This document shows, in pieces, positions 7,431 to 12,072 of a DNA stretch of 12,072 bases. Every line of letters begins with the position of its first letter. Positions within the stretch are counted from its first letter, which is position 1. A program made the position numbers and the translations under genes. This DNA is from Polaromonas sp. (GTDB lineage Bacteria; Pseudomonadota; Gammaproteobacteria; Burkholderiales; Burkholderiaceae_C), in contig JACMQR010000192.1 in the NCBI GenBank assembly GCA_014376885.1, forward strand, positions 1-12,072, read 5' to 3'. The notes under the pieces were generated by a model. That model worked only from the letters and a program-made list of their open reading frames with translations. It was not told the origin of the DNA and did not search any database.

Positions 7431-7486
7431 TTCTGATTAAAAAGCGTCTTCGTGCTTGATGGGTATAGGTTTATTGCTATTAAAAA
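7431..7486. repeat. Possible fragment of a Comamonadaceae interspersed repeat
   Basis: The AT-rich segment with a GCTTGATGGGTATAGGTTTA-like core, ending in TTGCTATTAAAAAA, resembles, from memory, a short intergenic repeat seen many times in Comamonadaceae genomes (GCGCTTATGGG... TAGCTATTAAA type). Only one copy is present here, so repetitiveness cannot be shown from this window. It could instead simply be the AT-rich 3' region of ffh. Confidence 0.3.
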
Positions 7487-7591
7487 ATGAGTTGGTATGG
7501 TGCCGCACGGTTTTTCTTCAAGGCGCCGGTGCGCCTGGGCGTGCCGATGACCTTCGAGCCTTTGAAGCGGGCAGTCAGGCGCTTGGCTGAC

Positions 7592-7619
7592 TTGACATTG
7601 GGTGGTCTTGCCGGAAAAT
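7592..7619 (+). promoter_or_regulatory. Candidate promoter for the KaiC-type operon
   Basis: A perfect -35 hexamer TTGACA (7592-7597) is followed after 16 bp by GAAAAT (7614-7619), which matches 4/6 of the -10 consensus. This would give a leader of about 150 nt before the hybrid kinase ATG. The -10 is poor, so this is only the best sigma70-like candidate seen in the gap. Confidence 0.3.
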
Positions 7620-7779
7620 TGGCTGCTTACCACCTGCAACCGCGCTTTCATCTGCCGGCATTGACGCTGTGAATGCTTTCGCATGAGTTGCTGACAAGAA
7701 AGAGCGGCACAAGTTTCAAACGTGTCAAACCACCCAATGGCGTGCCGGACAACTGGCGGGCCCTGAGTGCCGGAGGCCC

Positions 7780-9027
7780 ATGCCTGAGCTGAAAAACCAT
7801 CTAATTCCCGACGAGCTTGTTCGCAAGCTGCTCGAAGCCAATGAAAACCTGGTCGTGACCTCCCTGCGGGCGCAAGAGCTCCAGGACCAGGCCGAAGCAG
7901 CGGTTCGGCGGCAGACGGAATTTTTGTCGATGCTCGCCCACGAGCTGCGCAATCCGCTGGCGCCGATTTCCCTGGCCGCCGATATGCTGGAAAAAATTTC
8001 CCCGGCCCATCCGCAACTGCCGCGCATCCAGCAGATCATTTCCCGGCAGGTCGTTCACATGAAGCGCCTGCTGGACGACCTGCTCGACGCGTCGCGGGTG
8101 AGCAGCGGAAAAATCACCCTCAAGAAAAGCCCGCTGCTGCTGGCCGATGTGGTGCACAGCGCCGCCGAGATCAGCCAGCCCGTGCTCGACAGCCACCAGC
8201 AGCAGCTGGTGGTGGACCTGCCGCCGCAGCCGGTCGTGATTGACGGGGACGCCATCCGGCTTTCGCAGGTTTTTTCCAACCTGTTGATCAACGCCAGCAA
8301 ATACTCGCCGCCCGGCAAATCCATCAGCTTGTCGGCCTGCTACAACGCCGACGGCCAGGTGGCCGTCGCCATCAAGGACCAGGGCGTCGGCATCGAGCCT
8401 GAGGTGCAGTCGTACATCTTTGACCTGTTCACCCAGGCGCCGCGCACGCTGGACCGTTCGGAGGGCGGCCTGGGCATTGGCCTGTCCATGGTGCGCGGGC
8501 TGGTCGAGCTGCATGGCGGGTCGGTGCGGGTGCACAGCGACGGGCTGGGCCAGGGAAGCGAATTCACCGTGCTGCTGCCGCTGGTGGGCAAGCCCGGCGC
8601 GCCGCCTGCCCACCGGGCCGCATCCACTGCGCCGGCCGTGCCCGCCAGGTCCTGCCGGATACTGATCATTGAAGACAATGTCGACGCCAATGAAACGCTC
8701 AATTTTTGCCTGACCTTTGAAGGCCATCCGGTGGCTTCCGCGTTTGACGGGCCGGCCGGCCTGGACATGGCAAAAACCGGCAACTTTGATGTCGTGCTGT
8801 GCGACATCGGCTTGCCGGGCATGGACGGGTATGAGGTGATCAGGCAACTCAAGGCCAGCGGCGTGCAGCCCGTTCCCTACTGCATCGCCATGACCGGCTA
8901 CGACAGCCCGGACCACCGCGCGCATGCCCGGCTGGCCGGCTTTGACAGCTACCTGGCCAAGCCGGTGGCCCTGGAAACCCTGCAAAATATTGTTTCAACA
9001 ACCTGTCCCGTTGCATTTTCCGAATGA
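7780..9027 (+). CDS. Soluble hybrid histidine kinase with C-terminal receiver domain
   Basis: 415-aa cytoplasmic hybrid sensor kinase, first gene of a KaiC-type operon. A short N-terminal helical, probably coiled-coil region (about 1-45, ANENLVVTSLRAQELQDQ) replaces any sensor domain. HisKA shows MLAHELRNPLAPIS with H54. The ATPase domain has the N box FSNLLINASKY (N167, N171), the G1 motif IKDQGVGI (D200), F box YIFDLFTQ (212-219) and G2 GGLGIGLSM (229-237). A linker rich in Ala/Pro (271-289) leads to a receiver (about 291-410) with E298/D299, phospho-acceptor D342 (LCDIGLPGMDG), T372 and K394. All catalytic residues are intact. No membrane segment or signal peptide, so the input must be intracellular, perhaps from partner proteins. 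GGAGG 3 nt before the ATG supports the start. Its stop overlaps the next gene (ATGA). The phosphorelay target is unknown; the second kinase at 10990-12072 lacks a receiver. Confidence 0.92.
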   Translation: MPELKNHLIPDELVRKLLEANENLVVTSLRAQELQDQAEAAVRRQTEFLSMLAHELRNPLAPISLAADMLEKISPAHPQLPRIQQIISRQVVHMKRLLDDLLDASRVSSGKITLKKSPLLLADVVHSAAEISQPVLDSHQQQLVVDLPPQPVVIDGDAIRLSQVFSNLLINASKYSPPGKSISLSACYNADGQVAVAIKDQGVGIEPEVQSYIFDLFTQAPRTLDRSEGGLGIGLSMVRGLVELHGGSVRVHSDGLGQGSEFTVLLPLVGKPGAPPAHRAASTAPAVPARSCRILIIEDNVDANETLNFCLTFEGHPVASAFDGPAGLDMAKTGNFDVVLCDIGLPGMDGYEVIRQLKASGVQPVPYCIAMTGYDSPDHRAHARLAGFDSYLAKPVALETLQNIVSTTCPVAFSE

Positions 9028-9449
9028 CGATGGAATCCATCACGAATTCCCGGCAGCAATTGCTGCATGCCGCCTTGGCCCGGCAGCCGGCTGACGGGCT
9101 GAAAACCACCCTCCGGCTTTGGGAGCAGCTTGCTCCTGAACTGATTTCAATCATTGGCGAGGGTGGCTTCCAGCCGCTCTACGCGCGCAGCGTTCGCCTG
9201 GCCGGCAAAAACCATCCATGGCTACTGCCTTGCGCTGTAAAGCCTGTCGCTGACAATCGATTTGCTGACCTGGCGGCCTGTTTGCAAACGCAGGACATTT
9301 TGGATGTCCAGCAGGCCAGCCTGGATTTATTCACCATTTTTCTTGATTTACTCGTTTCATTGATTGGCGAGAAGCTAACCACCCATCTTTTGCACTCAGC
9401 CTGGAGTCACAAAATTACCGAAACATCCGCAAAGGACCTTCCAAAATGA
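9024..9449 (+). CDS. Conserved-type hypothetical protein linking hybrid kinase and KaiC-like ATPase
   Basis: 141-aa protein of unknown function. Predicted by eye to be almost entirely helical and soluble. An amphipathic N-terminal half (LWEQLAPELISIIGEGGF, then QPLYARSVRLAGKNHPWLL at about 49-67) and a hydrophobic helix near the C-terminus (about 102-125, LFTIFLDLLVSLIGEKLTT then HLLHSAW) are the most distinctive parts. I have an impression of similar GEGGF...LYxRxxRLA / LIGExLTxxLL proteins in other Burkholderiales operons, but cannot name a family. It is clamped between two genes by ATGA overlaps at both ends, which argues strongly that it is translated in fixed proportion with the kinase and the ATPase. 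An in-frame ATG at 9030 is an alternative start; neither has a clear ribosome site, so translation probably relies on coupling. It is not recognisably KaiA or KaiB. Confidence 0.85.
   Translation: MTMESITNSRQQLLHAALARQPADGLKTTLRLWEQLAPELISIIGEGGFQPLYARSVRLAGKNHPWLLPCAVKPVADNRFADLAACLQTQDILDVQQASLDLFTIFLDLLVSLIGEKLTTHLLHSAWSHKITETSAKDLPK
9431..9436 (+). promoter_or_regulatory. Ribosome binding site of the KaiC-like gene
   Basis: AAAGGA, located inside the 3' end of the upstream gene and 9 nt before the ATG at 9446. It fixes the start of the KaiC-like protein. Confidence 0.65.
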
Positions 9450-10933
9450 GCAAAAAAGTAACCATACGCCAACTGCCCACAGGGGTTGACGGTCTGGATG
9501 AACTGCTGGGCGGCGGCATACCGGAATTTTCATTCAACCTGATTGCCGGAACGCCCGGCTCGGGCAAGACCACGTTGGCGCACCAGATCATGTTTTCGCT
9601 GGCCAGCCCGGAGCGGCGCGCGCTGTTTTTTACCGTGCTCGGTGAGCCGCCGCTCAAGATGCTGCGCTACCAGCAGCAGTTTTCTTACTTCGACATCGAC
9701 AAGATCAACACCTCGATCAAGTTTGTCAACCTGGCCAGCGACCTGCTGGACGGGCAGTTCGAGCGGGTGCTGGCCCGCATCATCGAAGAGGTGGAAAGCT
9801 TTGGTCCCAGCCTGGTGTTTGTGGACTCTTTTCGCTCGATGGTCCAGTCTGCCAAATCAGTCAGGGACGATGGCGCGAGGGGATTGCAGCACTTTATCCA
9901 GATGCTCGGCGTACAGATGACCGGCTGGCAGGCCACCACCTTCTTGATTGGCGAATACCTGACCCAGGAAGAAGAGTCCAGCCCGGTGTTCACCGTGGCC
10001 GACGGCATCATCTGGATGCTGCAGGATGTGCACCGCGATGCCATGTTTCGCAAGCTGCAGGTCATCAAGATGCGTGGGCAGGCGCAGCGGCCCGGCCTGC
10101 ACACCTTTCGCATCAGCAGCAGCGGCATCGAGGTGTTTCCACGCGCCATTCTCAGTTATGAAAACAGCCACAGAACTGAGATTACCGGCAACTCGCGGTT
10201 AACGATGGGCGAGCCGGTGCTCGACAAAATGATGGGCGGCGGCCTGCCGGTGGGTTACTCCCTGCTGGTGGTGGGGCCGAGCGGCTGCGGCAAAAGCATA
10301 CTGTGCACTGAATTTCTGGCCGAAGGTGCGCGCCTGGGCGAGCCCGGGGTGATTGCGGCGTTCGAAAAAAGCCCCAGCCAGCTGCTCAACGGCCGGCTTA
10401 AAAAGTTGGTCGATGACGGCAGCCTGTCGGTCATCGACACCCAGGTGCTCGATTTGTCGATTGACGAAATACTTCACGACCTGGTGAACCTGATCCGAAA
10501 AAAGAACGCCAAGCGGGTGGTGATCGATTCGCTGTCGGGTTTCGAGCTGGCGCTGATGTCGACCTTTCGCGAGAACTTTCGCGAGTCCTTGTACCGGCTG
10601 GTGTCCGTGCTCACCAACATGGGCGTGACCGTGCTGATGACCGCCGAGCTGGAGGACCGCTACACCGACCTGCGGTTTTCCTCTTATGGCAATGCGTTTT
10701 TGACCGACGCCATCCTGGCCATGCGCTATGTGGAAATCAACGGCCAGTTCAAGCGGGTCATTTCAGTGGTGAAGGTCAGGGCAAGCCAGCACAGCAAAGA
10801 CATTTGTCTTTTTGACATCACCGATAAAGGCATCAAGATTGGCAAGGCACTGACCAGATACCACGGAATTTTGTCAGGCCAGCCTACCTTGGCACCGAAG
10901 TCGGGTGAGCAAGGCTTCAGCACCGGCGATTAA
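9446..10933 (+). CDS. KaiC-family double-domain ATPase lacking canonical phosphorylation sites
   Basis: 495-aa protein with two RecA-like KaiC domains. CI (about 8-235) has Walker A GTPGSGKTT (35-43), Walker B LVFVDS (123-128) and the closing KMRGQAQRPGLHTFRISSSG. CII (about 245-480) has Walker A GPSGCGKS (277-284), Walker B RVVIDSL (357-363) and LTDAILAMRYVEI (419-431). Aligned to Synechococcus KaiC, the CI glutamate pair (TFEETP) reads TVLGEP, so only a shifted E67 remains. In CII, AYEES reads AFEKS, so E307 (equivalent of the E318 general base) is kept and its neighbour is K308. Phosphosites S431/T432 become A417/F418, while T434 is kept as T420. The C-terminal tail is about 20 residues shorter and does not resemble the KaiA-binding A-loop. 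It probably hydrolyses or binds ATP as a hexamer, but a self-phosphorylating clock is unlikely. Last gene of the operon; its ATGA overlap with the small protein suggests partnership. Confidence 0.93.
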   Translation: MSKKVTIRQLPTGVDGLDELLGGGIPEFSFNLIAGTPGSGKTTLAHQIMFSLASPERRALFFTVLGEPPLKMLRYQQQFSYFDIDKINTSIKFVNLASDLLDGQFERVLARIIEEVESFGPSLVFVDSFRSMVQSAKSVRDDGARGLQHFIQMLGVQMTGWQATTFLIGEYLTQEEESSPVFTVADGIIWMLQDVHRDAMFRKLQVIKMRGQAQRPGLHTFRISSSGIEVFPRAILSYENSHRTEITGNSRLTMGEPVLDKMMGGGLPVGYSLLVVGPSGCGKSILCTEFLAEGARLGEPGVIAAFEKSPSQLLNGRLKKLVDDGSLSVIDTQVLDLSIDEILHDLVNLIRKKNAKRVVIDSLSGFELALMSTFRENFRESLYRLVSVLTNMGVTVLMTAELEDRYTDLRFSSYGNAFLTDAILAMRYVEINGQFKRVISVVKVRASQHSKDICLFDITDKGIKIGKALTRYHGILSGQPTLAPKSGEQGFSTGD

Positions 10934-10952
10934 GGCAATGACCAACCTGCGA

Positions 10953-10977
10953 GGTGGCACGAGCCCAGCCAGCCACC
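10953..10977. terminator. Weak hairpin between convergent genes
   Basis: GGTGGC (10953-10958) and GCCACC (10972-10977) can pair around a 13-nt loop in the 56-nt gap between the convergent KaiC-like and kinase genes. No T-run follows on either strand, and a competing 6-bp stem (10962-10967 with 10986-10991, one G-T pair) overlaps it, so a role as bidirectional terminator is only possible. Confidence 0.25.
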
Positions 10978-10989
10978 GAACTGCTTGGG

Positions 10990-12072
10990 TTACAGCGCTT
11001 GCCCGGCGGGCCGTGTGCGCGGCAGTTTGACGGTAAACACCGTGCCAGACTCTTCGCTGGAGGCCGCGGTGATGGTGCCGCCATGGGCCGAGGTGATTTC
11101 GCGGGCAATGAACAGGCCCAGGCCCAGGCTGCTGGACGGCGCGCCCTGCTGCTCGCCCGGTTTGACCGACAGCTGAACCAGCGGGTCAAAAATGGCCTGC
11201 AGCGACTGGGCGGGAATCACCGGGCCCAGGTTGCACACCTTTGCCGTGACCCCGTCGGCGTCGCCGTGAACCGACAGCGTCACCGGGTGGGTGTCGTCGC
11301 GGTATTGGGCGGCGTTGTTCAGCAGGTTGGAAAACAGCTGCTGCAGGCGCGGCCCGTCAAACGACCCGCTCAGGTCGCCCGAGGTTTCCAGCGCAAACGG
11401 GCAGTCCGGGTAAGCGGCCTGGGTGTCGTCCTGTGCCGCCTGGCAAATCTCGCGCAGGTCGACCGGGCCCGGGGCCAGGGGAATGCCGCTGCCGAGCTGG
11501 GTGCGCGCATATTCCAGCAGGTCGTTGATCATCGAGGTCATGTTGGCGGCGCTGCGTGCCACCCGGGCGCCGATTTGCCGGGTGCCTTCGCTGCCCACCG
11601 ACGGCCGCACCAGGAATTGCCCGGCCATGGCCATGGTGGACAGCGGGCTGCGCAGGTCATGACCCAGAATGGCCAAAAAAGTGTCGCGCGTGCGGTCGGC
11701 GTTTTCCGAATAGGTGACCACCGACTCGGCCAGGGCCTGGTCCATCGCCTCGTTAAAGCGCATCATGTCGGTCGAGCTTTCCGGCGCGCCAGGCTCGATG
11801 TGCGGCAGCCACAGCCGGAGCACGGTGGCCCGCAGGGCCCGGTATTCGGCGGTTAGCTGGGTCAGGGAAAAGCCGCTGGCTTGGCGCAAGGTGCCGTGAA
11901 TGGAGGCCGGGCTTTTCTTGTCAATGGCTTCCGGGTCCTGGCCTTCGGATTTTTCTTTTTGCTGCGCAGCCGTCTGGTATCTGCCCAGATCGGCAACGAT
12001 TTCCTGCAGGATTTCCCGGGCATGGTCGCGCAGCACATGGGGCGGCGGCACGGGAGATGCCGGAAAAAGCGT
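10990..12072 (-). CDS. Soluble histidine kinase with RsbRD-like N-terminal region; 5' end beyond the right edge
   Basis: Minus-strand sensor histidine kinase, convergent with the KaiC-type operon. The frame stays open to base 12072; a GTG at 12051 is in frame, but the N-terminal domain looks cut, so the true start is probably outside. Numbering from that GTG: residues about 5-110 (VLRDHAREILQEIVADL, then HGTLRQASGFSLTQLTAEYR and LRATVLRLWL) resemble the RsbRD N-terminal four-helix domain often fused to kinases. HisKA has ILGHDLRSPLSTM with H131. The ATPase domain has N box FSNLLNNAAQY (N242, N246), a G1 motif with Asn in place of the usual Asp (VCNLGPVIP, N274), and G2 SSLGLGLFI (307-315). 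No transmembrane segment or receiver domain is present in the part seen. Ends with TAA 56 nt from the KaiC-like stop. Whether it works with the facing operon is inference from proximity and the common association of such kinases with KaiC-like genes. Confidence 0.9.
   Translation of the reverse strand, partial: TLFPASPVPPPHVLRDHAREILQEIVADLGRYQTAAQQKEKSEGQDPEAIDKKSPASIHGTLRQASGFSLTQLTAEYRALRATVLRLWLPHIEPGAPESSTDMMRFNEAMDQALAESVVTYSENADRTRDTFLAILGHDLRSPLSTMAMAGQFLVRPSVGSEGTRQIGARVARSAANMTSMINDLLEYARTQLGSGIPLAPGPVDLREICQAAQDDTQAAYPDCPFALETSGDLSGSFDGPRLQQLFSNLLNNAAQYRDDTHPVTLSVHGDADGVTAKVCNLGPVIPAQSLQAIFDPLVQLSVKPGEQQGAPSSSLGLGLFIAREITSAHGGTITAASSEESGTVFTVKLPRTRPAGQAL

Larger units (their letters stand above)
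7423..7779. other. Intergenic region between ffh and the KaiC-type operon
   Basis: 357 nt without a gene I can support. The first 65 nt are conspicuously AT-rich compared with the flanks. A 61-codon plus-strand frame (7487-7672) has no ribosome site and no recognisable family. The second half carries a candidate promoter and a small tandem repeat (separate entries). No strong intrinsic terminator is visible after ffh; the only stem, AAGC/GCTT at 7442-7457, is 4 bp. Confidence 0.6.

Noticed and set aside
7487-7672. 61-codon plus-strand frame between ffh and the hybrid kinase
   Set aside because: No ribosome site, no recognisable family, and the preceding bases belong to an AT-rich non-coding stretch. 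A decayed gene remnant cannot be excluded, but nothing supports it.
7423-7779. 4.5S RNA gene or other small RNA beside ffh
   Set aside because: Looked for a long GC-rich hairpin with the conserved GGAA tetraloop motif of SRP RNA; none found in the gap.
7801-8985. 394-codon minus-strand open frame antisense to the hybrid kinase
   Set aside because: No domain is recognisable; it is the mirror of an intact HisKA-ATPase-receiver gene.
7780-12072. kaiA or kaiB in the KaiC-type region
   Set aside because: No thioredoxin-like KaiB sequence of about 100 residues and no KaiA-like helical domain could be recognised in any frame; the 141-aa protein does not match either by eye.

Overview
The window looks like chromosome of a GC-rich betaproteobacterium, most likely Burkholderiales/Comamonadaceae (Polaromonas-like). 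This rests on protein sequence style and on the gene order nrdA / ampD-pilR-pilS-PP0621-ccsA / ffh, which I recall from that family. No database search was possible. No tRNA, rRNA, CRISPR array or intact insertion sequence was seen.

Left part (1-7422), housekeeping. The 5' end of nrdA (class Ia ribonucleotide reductase large subunit) runs off the left edge on the minus strand. Upstream of it lie two 16-bp NrdR-type boxes exactly 31 bp apart, overlapping a plausible sigma70 promoter. Next is a compact minus-strand cluster read in the order ccsA/ypjD-like > PP0621-like small zinc-motif membrane protein > pilS > pilR > ampD. Its junctions are overlapping, abutting or separated by only 6 nt. PilS and PilR form the type IV pilus two-component pair; AmpD is a cytoplasmic muropeptide amidase. 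Divergent from this cluster is ffh (SRP GTPase).

Middle (7423-7779). A 357-nt gap with no convincing gene. It holds an AT-rich stretch resembling a Comamonadaceae interspersed repeat, a candidate promoter and a small tandem 9-mer.

Right part (7780-12072), a KaiC-type signalling module, the least ordinary region. Three plus-strand genes are joined by two 4-nt ATGA overlaps: a soluble hybrid histidine kinase with a C-terminal receiver, an unrecognised 141-aa mostly helical protein, and a two-domain KaiC-family ATPase. Facing them and ending 56 nt away is a second soluble histidine kinase with an RsbRD-like N-terminal region, cut by the right edge. No kaiA or kaiB is present in the window. By motif alignment the KaiC-like protein has lost both canonical phosphorylation sites (S431/T432 of Synechococcus become A417/F418), has an altered catalytic-glutamate motif in CI and keeps one of the two glutamates in CII. 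This suggests an ATPase that is not a phosphorylation clock but may act as an ATP-dependent switch or scaffold for the two kinases; that role is inference.
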